Below, piece after piece: positions 1 to 7,303 of a DNA stretch of 64,000 nucleotides (its first letter is position 1; each line of letters opens with the position of its first letter). A model generated the notes under the pieces. That model was not told where the DNA came from, did no database searches, and worked only from the letters and a program-made list of their open reading frames with translations. The translations under genes were made by a program, and so were the position numbers. Origin of the DNA: Pseudomonadota bacterium (lineage in GTDB: Bacteria > Bdellovibrionota > Bacteriovoracia > Bacteriovoracales > Bacteriovoracaceae); contig JAIYBW010000006.1 of the NCBI GenBank assembly GCA_027488375.1, positions 62,001 through 126,000 on the forward strand, read 5' to 3'.

Positions 1-389
1 CAGCCAACTTCATAAGAAGTATTTTTTACTGTGATATCAGTTAACTCTTGCTCGGGTAGAAGATTCACTTCAGCGAAGATATCAAAAGGGATATGGACTC
101 GGGCCATAGCTCCGGCGTGGTAGAGATTTTCGACATCACTGGCACTGCCACCAGAACTTTCAACCACATCAGCGAGATCTGGAGTGGCTGTACTACCAGC
201 AAGGACACCTATTTCAACACCCCAAAGTCCATCAGTTTCAGGAGCAGAGACACCTGTATGAGCAAAGTTCGCAGAAAATTCGCGCGCAACGTTTTCAACA
301 TCAGATTTTGTAAGGCCACTAAATTGTGGGCCACCGGCGAGAGCGCTCAGAGATAAAAAAGAGAACGCCAGAGGGATAAATTTCTTCAT
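1..389 (-). CDS. Secreted or outer-membrane protein, N-terminal part (cut by window start)
   Basis: An open frame runs from an ATG at 389 down to the window edge, giving about 129 residues. It begins MKKFIPLAFSFLSLSALAGG, a typical Sec signal peptide with a likely cleavage site after SALA. The mature part reads like the start of an envelope protein (FSGLTKSDVENVAREFSANF, then AMARVHIPFDIFAEVNLLP), and the alternating hydrophobic stretch near residues 95-115 suggests beta strands. An AAGGAAG ribosome site lies just upstream of the ATG. The product is probably an outer-membrane beta-barrel or secreted protein, but I do not recognise the family and the C-terminus is missing. Confidence 0.7.
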   Translation of the reverse strand, partial: MKKFIPLAFSFLSLSALAGGPQFSGLTKSDVENVAREFSANFAHTGVSAPETDGLWGVEIGVLAGSTATPDLADVVESSGGSASDVENLYHAGAMARVHIPFDIFAEVNLLPEQELTDITVKNTSYEVG

Positions 390-471
390 AAGACTTCCTT
401 TGAGATGAAGGTATTTCCCTATTTTCTCTCGGAAGCCTGGCCAGGAAAAGAAAAAAAATAAATTAGTCGGA

Positions 472-1563
472 TTAGCCCATCCAGCTTTTCCAGTAATCCT
501 TATTCTCTAGACGAGAGAAATCATCACTCATCTCAAGAGGAAAACGGGTATCAATCATGACGGCAAATTCATCGGTCCATTCTTTTTCATCGGCCTTGGC
601 AAAAGCTTTAGGGTGAGGACCATGATTGATGCCTTGAGGATGATAAGTTATGGCCCCAGCATCGATATTATCCCGAGAAAAGAAATTTCCTTGGTGATAA
701 AAAAGCACTTCATCGTAATCAATATTTGAGTGATAGAAGGGAACTTTTAAAACACCTTCAGAGGTATGCTCAAGAGGGCGGGCCACAAAAGAGCACACCA
801 CAAAGTTATGGCACACAAAAGTGGTATGGCCTGATGGGGGAATATGGTACTTATGAGAATTCACCGGGCAGTAGTCATAGATTGAAACTTTCCAAGGATA
901 AAGGGAGCCTTTCCATCCAGCGGCATCAAGAGGATTGAAGGGATAAGTCACGATTGTTTTTTTTCCACGGTACTTAATGGTGACTTTATACTCAGAAAGA
1001 TTTTGTTCTGAACCAAGGGCCGCTTCAGGAACAAATTTAGCTGTTTGATCATAAAGGGCATTCGGGCCCAAAATTCCACGAGTTGGTTCTTCAAATTCAG
1101 ATTTCGATTCAACTTTTAAAATTTTACAAGGCTTTGTGAGGTAGGTTTTATACGTCGTTCCTCTCGGAATGATAATGTAGTCACCTTTTACAAAAGGAAT
1201 ATGGCCATAGACGGTTTCGATTTTTCCTTCACCTTCATGAATGAAATACATCTCATCATGATCAGCATTTCGATAGAAACTCTCATAGGCTTTTGAGCGT
1301 GTTCCAAGATAAATTTCCACATCATGATTAAAGAGAACTTTAACCATTTGGTTATTTAATTTTGAATCTTCAAAAATAGGGGGAAGGTTTCGAGGTTTTA
1401 AATCACCTTCGATATTGCTCCATTTTGTCGGTTGATTTTTTCGGTATAAATGAGAAACACGACCAAAAAATCCTTTGCGACCATGTTCTTCTTCAAAATG
1501 CCCAGCTGGAATTTTAACGTGAGCTTGTTTGGTATAGAGGCCTGAAGCCTTAAAGTTTTCCAT
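472..1563 (-). CDS. hmgA: Homogentisate 1,2-dioxygenase
   Basis: This cupin-fold enzyme opens the aromatic ring of homogentisate to give maleylacetoacetate in cytoplasmic tyrosine/phenylalanine breakdown. The 363 residues are shorter than the roughly 430-445 of classical HmgA but match the shorter bacterial type. Visible signatures are HNFVVCSFVARPLE, then FYHSNIDYDEVLFYHQGNFF and YHPQGINHGPHPKAF. These supply the His, Glu and His expected to bind the catalytic iron. The first cupin half carries DHDEMYFIHEGEG. The gene is last in a three-gene operon, 8 bp after the fumarylacetoacetase gene, so two consecutive steps of the pathway sit together. Confidence 0.9.
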   Translation of the reverse strand: MENFKASGLYTKQAHVKIPAGHFEEEHGRKGFFGRVSHLYRKNQPTKWSNIEGDLKPRNLPPIFEDSKLNNQMVKVLFNHDVEIYLGTRSKAYESFYRNADHDEMYFIHEGEGKIETVYGHIPFVKGDYIIIPRGTTYKTYLTKPCKILKVESKSEFEEPTRGILGPNALYDQTAKFVPEAALGSEQNLSEYKVTIKYRGKKTIVTYPFNPLDAAGWKGSLYPWKVSIYDYCPVNSHKYHIPPSGHTTFVCHNFVVCSFVARPLEHTSEGVLKVPFYHSNIDYDEVLFYHQGNFFSRDNIDAGAITYHPQGINHGPHPKAFAKADEKEWTDEFAVMIDTRFPLEMSDDFSRLENKDYWKSWMG

Positions 1564-1571
1564 AAAATTCC

Positions 1572-2588
1572 TTAGGGTTTCGAATGAGGTGTTCCCACAA
1601 TATTTTTTAGTTTTCCAATATGTTCAATTTCTAGTTCTAACAAATCACCAGGTTTGATCCATTTATCTAACTCGAGACCACAACCTGTTCCCACTGTTCC
1701 TGAACCTAAAAAATCAGTGGCACGAATCCACTCTTCCATGGAAAGATGCTCGATCATTTCTCCCCAGGTATAGTGAGAGTCCCCTGATTGGCCTTTAGAC
1801 CAAAGCTCTCCATTGACGGCCGCGGTCATGGTGAGGTTCGGTTCTTCATAATTAAACTCATCAAAGGTCACAATGACTGGCCCCATGACCGAGCACCAGT
1901 CTTTGCCTTTCGCTGGCCCAAGACGGATACTCATTTCTTTTCTTTGAATATCACGGGCCGATATATCATTGAGAATCGTGAAACCAAAAATATGCTTATG
2001 AATATCTTTGGCCTTAACGTTTTTCCCGTCTCGGCCAATCACAACACCGAGTTCAAGTTCATAATCAATTTGTTGAGAGTAATATGGCCATGGGATGATC
2101 TCACCATCGCCAATAAAGCCCGTATTTCCACCTTTATAATAAGCAGGAATTTCATACCAAGCAGGTGGAACCGCTTCGTTTCTTTTTTCAAAACCTTTTT
2201 TCACATGCTTTTCATGGGCATAGAAATCTCGGTACATGCCAATCTCGTCTAGAGGAACATCCAGCGTAAGATCACTAGCATCCAAAACATGCAAAGCAAT
2301 GTCGGCATGATTTTTAGTTTTTAAAATGCCTCTTGAGGCAAGGTCTCCCCAGCATTGGAGAGTTTCCTGAAGTTTTGAAATCGAGGCTTCTTGATAAAGT
2401 TTTAAAAAGGCGGCCAGGGAATTTGGGGCCAGCATCTCAGCTCTTTTTTCAGGAGCGTAGTAGCCAAATCTTTCAAAGATGGCCTGCCAGGTGAAATTCA
2501 CATCCACAATTGTTTTGTCATTGTAGAGGATCCCAAGACGTTTTTGAGTTCCGAAGACTGATTGACGTTTGTAGGTGAGGATTTTCAT
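1572..2588 (-). CDS. fahA: Fumarylacetoacetase (FAH family)
   Basis: It cleaves fumarylacetoacetate to fumarate and acetoacetate, the last step of homogentisate breakdown. The 338-residue protein has the FAH-family core: QQIDYELELGVVIGRDGKNV (metal-binding acidic residues), FGFTILNDISARDIQRKEM, GKDWCSVMGPVIVT, and a C-terminal GSGTVGTGCGLELDKWIKPGD. The length and N-terminal extension fit fumarylacetoacetase better than the 200-220 residue acylpyruvase type (compare the gene at 46047). Its ATG overlaps the stop codon of the upstream aminotransferase (TAATG), so translation is probably coupled. Its neighbour hmgA supports the assignment. Confidence 0.9.
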   Translation of the reverse strand: MKILTYKRQSVFGTQKRLGILYNDKTIVDVNFTWQAIFERFGYYAPEKRAEMLAPNSLAAFLKLYQEASISKLQETLQCWGDLASRGILKTKNHADIALHVLDASDLTLDVPLDEIGMYRDFYAHEKHVKKGFEKRNEAVPPAWYEIPAYYKGGNTGFIGDGEIIPWPYYSQQIDYELELGVVIGRDGKNVKAKDIHKHIFGFTILNDISARDIQRKEMSIRLGPAKGKDWCSVMGPVIVTFDEFNYEEPNLTMTAAVNGELWSKGQSGDSHYTWGEMIEHLSMEEWIRATDFLGSGTVGTGCGLELDKWIKPGDLLELEIEHIGKLKNIVGTPHSKP

Positions 2589-3712
2589 TATTTCATCCCA
2601 AATTTTTGTTTGTACTTTGGTATTACATCACTCATAGCTTCATAGAAATGATTCATCTCATCTTTTGTACCAATCGAGATTCGTACATGATCAGGCATAA
2701 GATTCGCACGTAGAGGGCGGATGATCACACCATGATTGAGAAGTTCATTAAAGAGAAATAGGCTTGCCTCTTCAGTTCCCGTTTTGATGGTAATAAAGTT
2801 TGTCACTGAGGGGATCGGATTAAAACCCTGGGCCTTGAGGTAATCAAAAAGGATCTCATATTGATCACTATTATTTTCCAGTGTGCGCTGAAGATGAGGA
2901 TAATCCTGAAGAGCACCAAAGGCTCCTTTTTGGGCAATGGAGCTTGGCTCGAAAGGAAGTTTTACTTTATGAAGATTGCCAATCAGGTAATCATGACCAA
3001 AACCATACCCACAACGAATGCCAGAAATTCCGTACGCCTTAGAAAAAGTTCGAAGGGTGATCACATTATCGTAACGGTAGTTCATGGAGTCTGGATAATC
3101 CCATGTGCCTTGAGCAAATTCAAAGTAAGCTTCATCTAAAATCACGATGGTATGTTCTGGAACATGCTTCATCAGAAAATCAAATTCTTCTTTAGTGATG
3201 TAGGTCCCTGTTGGATTATCGGGATTGGCGATATAAACGATTTTCGTATTTTGATTTATTTTTTTCGCCATGGCTTCGACGTCGTATTTATAGTCTGAAC
3301 GACGAGGCACTTGAATCAGTTTGGCTCCGACTGATTTTGCCAGGATCAAAAAACCAATAAAAGTATTTTCACTCGTCACCACTTCTTCATTGGGTTGAAG
3401 AAAAGCGCGCACAATATATCCCATGATACCTTCGGATCCATTTCCAAGAATGATATTTTGAGTTTTAAGGTTATAGAGTTCGGCGAGAGCATTTTTAAGT
3501 TGATGAGCGGCCATATCTGGATAGCGATGGACATCCCAAAGAGCATTGGTCATTTCTCGGATGGCAAAAGGAGAGGGGCCCAATGGATTCTCATTACTCG
3601 CGAGCTTAGAGATTTTAGTTAATCCCTTTTCTCGAGCAAGTTCATCAATCGGTTTTCCCGCCTGATAGACTTCAAGCTTTTCAATATAGTCAGGAACGAG
3701 CCGTTTTTGCAT
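2588..3712 (-). CDS. HisC-like PLP aminotransferase (probably aromatic/tyrosine)
   Basis: This is a fold-type I, class I/II aminotransferase of 374 residues in the HisC-like family. Visible motifs are SNENPLGPSPFAI, ANPDNPTGTYI, ILDEAYFEF, and TFSKAYGISGIRCGYG with the PLP-binding lysine in TFSKA. The C-terminal substrate-carboxylate arginine region is LMPDHVRISIGTKDEMNHF. By sequence alone it would be called histidinol-phosphate aminotransferase. However, no other his gene is present, and it heads an operon with fumarylacetoacetase and homogentisate dioxygenase. I therefore infer that it transaminates tyrosine or phenylalanine to feed this pathway. HisC-family enzymes are known to accept aromatic amino acids, so either role is possible. 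Confidence 0.85.
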   Translation of the reverse strand: MQKRLVPDYIEKLEVYQAGKPIDELAREKGLTKISKLASNENPLGPSPFAIREMTNALWDVHRYPDMAAHQLKNALAELYNLKTQNIILGNGSEGIMGYIVRAFLQPNEEVVTSENTFIGFLILAKSVGAKLIQVPRRSDYKYDVEAMAKKINQNTKIVYIANPDNPTGTYITKEEFDFLMKHVPEHTIVILDEAYFEFAQGTWDYPDSMNYRYDNVITLRTFSKAYGISGIRCGYGFGHDYLIGNLHKVKLPFEPSSIAQKGAFGALQDYPHLQRTLENNSDQYEILFDYLKAQGFNPIPSVTNFITIKTGTEEASLFLFNELLNHGVIIRPLRANLMPDHVRISIGTKDEMNHFYEAMSDVIPKYKQKFGMK

Positions 3713-3875
3713 AGTGTCTCAACTTGTTTGGTTCTCACCGAAAGTTACCATAATAAATTGTTTAAGTTAAAGTTTAATGCTCTGCTGCAAAGGAGGATTT
3801 TTCCAGTCTCCAAACCATTATGAGATTTCGGTCTCTTGCTTTTAAATAGAAAGACCATTTTTAAGGAGAGAGCTT

Positions 3876-4334
3876 ATGAAAAAACTTCATTTACTACCAT
3901 GTATTGGTCTACTTTTTCTTGCTTCTTGCTCAACGACTTATAATAAAAGCCACAAAAGCGGAGTACTTGATCTAAGAGTGAGATCTGAGCTTCAGGCCGA
4001 TATTGAGGTCGATATGACGAAGAAAATTTCTGGGGCTGCGACTCATTCAAAACTTTTTGGAATCTTCGATCTCCAGTCCTCGACTAATTTCGTGGATGGT
4101 ATTCAATATGGTGCCAATGATTCCACAAATTTTATCTTCTCAGGCGGGATGGTCGAAGAGGCCAAATCAGCAGCAGCCTTTAATGCTATTTTTCCAAATG
4201 ACGCCGATATTATTGTGACGCCACAGTATCTCATCAAAGTTAAAAAATACTTTTTTGGCGCTTACAGAGAAGTGACGGCTCAAGTCACTGGTTATGCTGG
4301 CAAAATTAAAAACATTGCTCAAGCTCCGAAGTAA
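3876..4334 (+). CDS. Putative lipoprotein, 152 aa
   Basis: The protein starts MKKLHLLPCIGLLFLASC, a lipoprotein signal peptide with lipobox LASC (Cys18). The mature part has short beta-like segments such as GVLDLRVRSELQADIEVDM and YLIKVKKYFFGAYREVTAQV. It contains a GGMVEEAKSAAAFNAIF segment that looks helical, and a Cys-less remainder. It resembles small envelope lipoproteins of the TRL/YaaC type in overall pattern, but I cannot name a family. A good AAGGAGAG ribosome site precedes the ATG by 7 bases. It stands alone, transcribed divergently from the aromatic catabolism operon and separated by a regulatory hairpin from fabI. Confidence 0.75.
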   Translation: MKKLHLLPCIGLLFLASCSTTYNKSHKSGVLDLRVRSELQADIEVDMTKKISGAATHSKLFGIFDLQSSTNFVDGIQYGANDSTNFIFSGGMVEEAKSAAAFNAIFPNDADIIVTPQYLIKVKKYFFGAYREVTAQVTGYAGKIKNIAQAPK

Positions 4335-4357
4335 TTGACCCGCTGCAAATAGTTGCT

Positions 4358-4409
4358 CAAAGGCCTCGCTCTCAGTTAAAGTTGATCACTTTAAAAAGCG
4401 AGGTCTTTG
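4358..4409 (+). promoter_or_regulatory. Hairpin burying the fabI ribosome site
   Basis: Bases 4358-4370 (CAAAGGCCTCGCT) pair with 4397-4409 (AGCGAGGTCTTTG) over 13 bp with one G-U wobble. Inside the loop a second perfect 7-bp stem forms between 4376-4382 and 4388-4394 around TGATC. The 3' arm contains the only Shine-Dalgarno-like sequence (GCGAGG) and ends directly before the fabI ATG at 4410. The 3' arm is not followed by a U-run, so it is not an ordinary terminator. It may be an RNA switch on translation, or the palindrome may bind a DNA regulator. Confidence 0.5.
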
Positions 4410-5180
4410 ATGAAATTACTAGAAGGTAAAAAAGCTCTTATTCTTGGTCTGGCCAATGACCGCTCCATCGCTTGGGGAATTACCAAAGCCTTCAAAGAGC
4501 AAGGTGCTTCCATTGCTCTTTCTTATATGAATGAAGCTATTCATAAACGTGTTGAACCTCTTTCTCAGGAAATTGGGGCCGATTTTATTTTTGAAATGGA
4601 TGTCACAAACGATGCTCACTATCCGGCCATGAAAAAAGTTGTGGAAGAAAAGTGGGGAAAATTTGATATTCTCGTTCACTCTTTGGCCTTTGCGGATAAA
4701 GAAGATTTGGCCCGTCCCTTCATTCACACCAGCCGCAAGGGTTTTGCTATGGCCTGTGATATTTCAGCTTTCTCTCTCGTTGGTCTCACAGATTCATTGA
4801 GTGATCTTATGAATGATAATGGCTCGATTATTTCCATGACTTATTATGGATCACAGAAAGTCGTGAAAAATTATAATGTGATGGGTGTGGCCAAAGCGGC
4901 CCTTGAAGCATCGACTCGTTATCTTGCTTATGACTTAGGTCCTCGTGGAATAAAAGTGAATTGTATTTCGGCTGGCCCTATTAAGACTCTCGCCGCTTCA
5001 GGGATCTCTGGTTTCAGAGGGCTTCTTAATCAAGTGGAAGAGATTTCTCCCATGAAGAAAAATGTGACTCCAGAGGATTGTGGAGGAGCTGCTCTCTATC
5101 TCGCTTCTTCTTTATCTGGTGGAGTGACTGGACAAGTTCTTTACGTAGACTCAGGTTTAAATATTTTGGGCGGATTTTAG
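4410..5180 (+). CDS. fabI: Enoyl-ACP reductase (NADH), FabI
   Basis: FabI performs the last reduction of each fatty-acid elongation cycle (enoyl-ACP to acyl-ACP). The 256-residue SDR protein shows the FabI cofactor loop GLANDRSIAWGITKAF near residues 13-28, VHSLAFAD near 89-96, and the active-site run TYYGSQKVVKNYNVMGVAK. Tyr145, Tyr155 and Lys162 line up with the catalytic residues of E. coli FabI. The C-terminus is GVTGQVLYVDSGLNILGGF. A TTG at 4407 is in frame, but the ATG at 4410 is the better start. The stop codon overlaps the GTG of the DUF309 gene (TAGTG). Its ribosome site lies in a long hairpin. Confidence 0.95.
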   Translation: MKLLEGKKALILGLANDRSIAWGITKAFKEQGASIALSYMNEAIHKRVEPLSQEIGADFIFEMDVTNDAHYPAMKKVVEEKWGKFDILVHSLAFADKEDLARPFIHTSRKGFAMACDISAFSLVGLTDSLSDLMNDNGSIISMTYYGSQKVVKNYNVMGVAKAALEASTRYLAYDLGPRGIKVNCISAGPIKTLAASGISGFRGLLNQVEEISPMKKNVTPEDCGGAALYLASSLSGGVTGQVLYVDSGLNILGGF

Positions 5181-5596
5181 TGGATTATAAGTTCGGTCAA
5201 TTCACGCCCGAGCATCTGGAAAAAATCCAAGAAGGTGTTGAGCTTTTTAATGAGCAAAAATACTGGGAGTGCCATGAGTCCCTCGAAGATTTATGGATGG
5301 AAGATAAGAATGATTCGGCCCGATATATTTATTGGGCCATCATTCAGGTGGCCGCTGCTTGTATTCATTACCGGGACTCTAAAATTATTGGGGCCCAGGG
5401 GATGATTAATAAGGCGCGAGAGAAATTTCGTCGCACTCGTGAGCTCCATGTCCTGACACCAATCGTTTTAAAATACCTTGATTGGGCAGAGCTCGAAGCC
5501 TTAGTGGCCCAAATTAAAGAAAAAGACGCCAAGCTAGAAGATTTCGAAGAATTGTATAACTTTCGCTTCAAAAATTATCGCTCAATTCCTGAGTAA
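5180..5596 (+). CDS. DUF309 family protein
   Basis: The frame stays open upstream into fabI, but the likely start is the GTG at 5180 that overlaps the fabI stop, giving 138 residues beginning VDYKFGQFTPEHLEK. The core GVELFNEQKYWECHESLEDL followed by W and an all-helical stretch (YIYWAIIQVAAACIHYRDSK) is the DUF309 signature, in which the E-x-H-E type residues are conserved. The biochemical role of DUF309 is not established. The overlap with fabI indicates translational coupling. I see no domain beyond the DUF309 helix bundle. Confidence 0.8.
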   Translation: MDYKFGQFTPEHLEKIQEGVELFNEQKYWECHESLEDLWMEDKNDSARYIYWAIIQVAAACIHYRDSKIIGAQGMINKAREKFRRTRELHVLTPIVLKYLDWAELEALVAQIKEKDAKLEDFEELYNFRFKNYRSIPE

Positions 5597-5629
5597 ACTT
5601 ACTGACAACATTCTTGCATCAAGCATAAG

Positions 5630-5656
5630 ATTCTCCTGAGATTTTCAGAGGAGAAT
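5630..5656 (+). promoter_or_regulatory. Hairpin covering the exbB ribosome site
   Basis: ATTCTCCT (5630-5637) is a perfect inverted repeat of AGGAGAAT (5649-5656), separated by 11 bases. The 3' arm contains the AGGAG Shine-Dalgarno sequence, 5 bases before the exbB ATG at 5659. In RNA this would be an 8-bp stem closing the ribosome site of the first gene of the TonB operon. A weak promoter-like pair (CTGACA at 5602, CATAAG at 5624) would start transcription near 5636 and remove the first arm, so the hairpin matters only if transcription starts further upstream. Confidence 0.4.
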
Positions 5657-5658
5657 TC

Positions 5659-6225
5659 ATGCTTTGGTTAACGATTGTTGAATGGCTTGCCCGCCTCATT
5701 TTAGTTTTTCTATTAGGACTCTCTTTTTGGTCGGTGACGATCATGATTGAGCGCCGAAGATTTTTTAAGGCCCTTCAACTTCCTGGTGAAAATTTAAAAT
5801 CTAAAATCAGATCGAAAGAAAACATTTTAAATGATCAGCATTTTTTCTCAGATCTTTTTAAAGAGATTGCAAAACTTAAAGGTTCTGAGCAAATTGAAAA
5901 AGCTTTTGATTCTCTGATCGTTGAGAAAAAAAAGGAACTTGAGAAAGGTCTTCCTATTCTAGGAACCATGGGCTCAACTACACCTTTTGTAGGACTTCTC
6001 GGAACAATCTTAGGAATTATTGTGAGTTTTGGAGAACTTTCTCAAGGAAGTGGAAGTACGAACTCTGTCATGTTCTCACTGGCCGAAGCTCTCATCCTTA
6101 CGGCCGTGGGACTTGTTGTGGCGATTCCTGCCGTGGTGGCGTTTAATTATTTTAACCGCCAAGTGAAGTCAGTGCTTAGTCAGGCCGCAAGTTTAAAAGA
6201 TCTTCTTATTGCATATAAGGATTAA
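5659..6225 (+). CDS. exbB: ExbB/TolQ/MotA-family proton channel subunit
   Basis: ExbB forms the inner-membrane proton-driven motor with ExbD that energises TonB. The 188-residue protein has one N-terminal membrane segment (about residues 10-30), a cytoplasmic region rich in Lys and Glu, and two C-terminal membrane segments (about 108-130 and 143-165). The family motif FVGLLGTILGIIVSFGELSQ lies at the second segment, and the third contains ALILTAVGLVVAIPAVVAFN. It is followed by exbD after 2 bases, and then by tonB, a receptor gene and a lipoprotein gene. This context favours ExbB of a dedicated TonB system over TolQ or a gliding motor subunit. Confidence 0.88.
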   Translation: MLWLTIVEWLARLILVFLLGLSFWSVTIMIERRRFFKALQLPGENLKSKIRSKENILNDQHFFSDLFKEIAKLKGSEQIEKAFDSLIVEKKKELEKGLPILGTMGSTTPFVGLLGTILGIIVSFGELSQGSGSTNSVMFSLAEALILTAVGLVVAIPAVVAFNYFNRQVKSVLSQAASLKDLLIAYKD

Positions 6226-6227
6226 TC

Positions 6228-6647
6228 GTGGCGACAAAACTTGATGATCAAGATGATGGCATTAACGATATTAACATTACACCCTTTGTGGATGTGGTTT
6301 TAGTTTTACTTGTTATTTTTATGGTCACAGCTCCTGTGATGATCAAAGAAAGTCTCAAGGTCAATCTTCCTAAAACTCTCACCTCTGATATCACCTCGAA
6401 GGCCGATTCCATAGGTGTGGCGATCACTAAAGAAGGGCAAGTTCTTCTGAATGGAAAACTTTTTACGGAAGATTCCTTAAAGGCTGAGTTTCAAAAAATT
6501 GCTAAAAATTCACCGAACACCAATTTCCTTCTTTCAGCTGATGCGGATTCTCGCCATGGAGACGTGGTGAAGGTGATTGATCTCTTGAAGAAAAATAATC
6601 TTAATCGGTTTGCCCTTCAGGTTGAAAAAATTAAGGAAGGCCCTTAG
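6228..6647 (+). CDS. exbD: ExbD/TolR-family protein
   Basis: ExbD has one membrane helix and a periplasmic domain and carries the proton-accepting aspartate. The 139-residue protein reads INDINITPFVDVVLVLLVIF near residues 12-31, in which the Asp of PFVDVVLVLL is the key conserved residue. The periplasmic part ends SADADSRHGDVVKVIDLLKK, the usual ExbD/TolR pattern. It starts with GTG at 6228, 2 bases after exbB, and its TAG overlaps the GTG of tonB (TAGTG). Gene order makes it part of one co-translated TonB energising unit. Confidence 0.9.
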   Translation: MATKLDDQDDGINDINITPFVDVVLVLLVIFMVTAPVMIKESLKVNLPKTLTSDITSKADSIGVAITKEGQVLLNGKLFTEDSLKAEFQKIAKNSPNTNFLLSADADSRHGDVVKVIDLLKKNNLNRFALQVEKIKEGP

Positions 6648-7303
6648 TGCACGAGACTTTGAAACCTTGGCAACTTTCCTTTCTCTATCATGGGATCTTT
6701 GTCGCATTCATCTTCTTTTTTATTTGGTTTAAACCCACAACGAATGAAACTTACGAAATTCCCATAGCTCCACCAGCTCCTCAAGAGGTGCAGAATTTAG
6801 CGGAAGTAAATAAAGAGCCTAAAGTTGTATTGAAGTCAGTGAATGAACCTGTCCCAACTGAAGCAAAGGCTCGAGAAGTTTTTGGGGCCTCTCGGGAATC
6901 CTATACTGATACGAGTCTTGGTGCTGAAGGGATTGAGGCCAAAAAAGGTAATACGTTAGCCAAGGAAGCTGATAAGGAAAAACTTCTGGATTCAGACGCC
7001 ACAAGTCTTCCAACTCCGACTGAGGAGTATCTTGTCTCAGAAATGCCTGTGGTCGTAAGTGAAGTACGACCGGTCTATCCAGCAGCGGCTAAAGAAAAAC
7101 AACTTGAAGGGGCCGTGGCCCTAGATGTGTTAATTGATGACCAGGGGCTTGTGAGACAGGTGACTGTTATTGAGGGGCCAGAGATTTTTCGAAGTGGGGC
7201 GATTGAGGCGATGAAGAAATTTCGTTTCAAACCGGCCAAAGTTGAAGGGAAAGCGGTGGCGGTAAGAGTTCGCTACACACTTAATTTTAAGTTGGAGTAT
7301 TAA
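6647..7303 (+). CDS. tonB: TonB-family energy transducer
   Basis: TonB spans the periplasm and transmits ExbBD energy to outer-membrane receptors. The 218-residue protein has an N-terminal membrane anchor (about residues 8-27, LSFLYHGIFVAFIFFFIWF). A Pro/Glu-rich linker begins IAPPAPQEVQNL. The C-terminal TonB domain runs from VVVSEVRPVYPAAAKEKQLE to the end. Its core VALDVLIDDQGLVRQVTVIE and AIEAMKKFRFKPAKVEGKAV is the standard TonB C-terminal signature. The linker is short, so the periplasmic reach may be modest. It starts with GTG overlapping the exbD stop, and its stop overlaps the receptor ATG. Confidence 0.9.
   Translation: MHETLKPWQLSFLYHGIFVAFIFFFIWFKPTTNETYEIPIAPPAPQEVQNLAEVNKEPKVVLKSVNEPVPTEAKAREVFGASRESYTDTSLGAEGIEAKKGNTLAKEADKEKLLDSDATSLPTPTEEYLVSEMPVVVSEVRPVYPAAAKEKQLEGAVALDVLIDDQGLVRQVTVIEGPEIFRSGAIEAMKKFRFKPAKVEGKAVAVRVRYTLNFKLEY

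Noticed and set aside
93-356. Plus-strand open frame at the window start
   Set aside because: It is the antisense shadow of the minus-strand signal-peptide gene 1-389, which has a ribosome site and signal sequence; the plus-strand frame has neither.
391-471. Terminator after hmgA
   Set aside because: There is a T-rich run and a CCTGGCCAGG palindrome on the minus strand, but the palindrome follows the T-run instead of preceding it, so it is not a normal intrinsic terminator.
2588-3712. Histidine biosynthesis role for the aminotransferase as first choice
   Set aside because: No other his gene is near and the operon partners belong to homogentisate breakdown; kept only as an alternative.
5078-5179. 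N-terminal extension of the DUF309 gene inside fabI
   Set aside because: The extension is read out of frame within fabI and has no DUF309 similarity; the GTG at 5180 overlapping the fabI stop is a better start.
5659-6647. ExbB/ExbD pair as the gliding motor (AglRQS) of the Glt-like set
   Set aside because: The pair is coupled to tonB and a receptor and lies 24 kb from the Glt-like genes; only one ExbD-type gene is present where the Agl motor has two.
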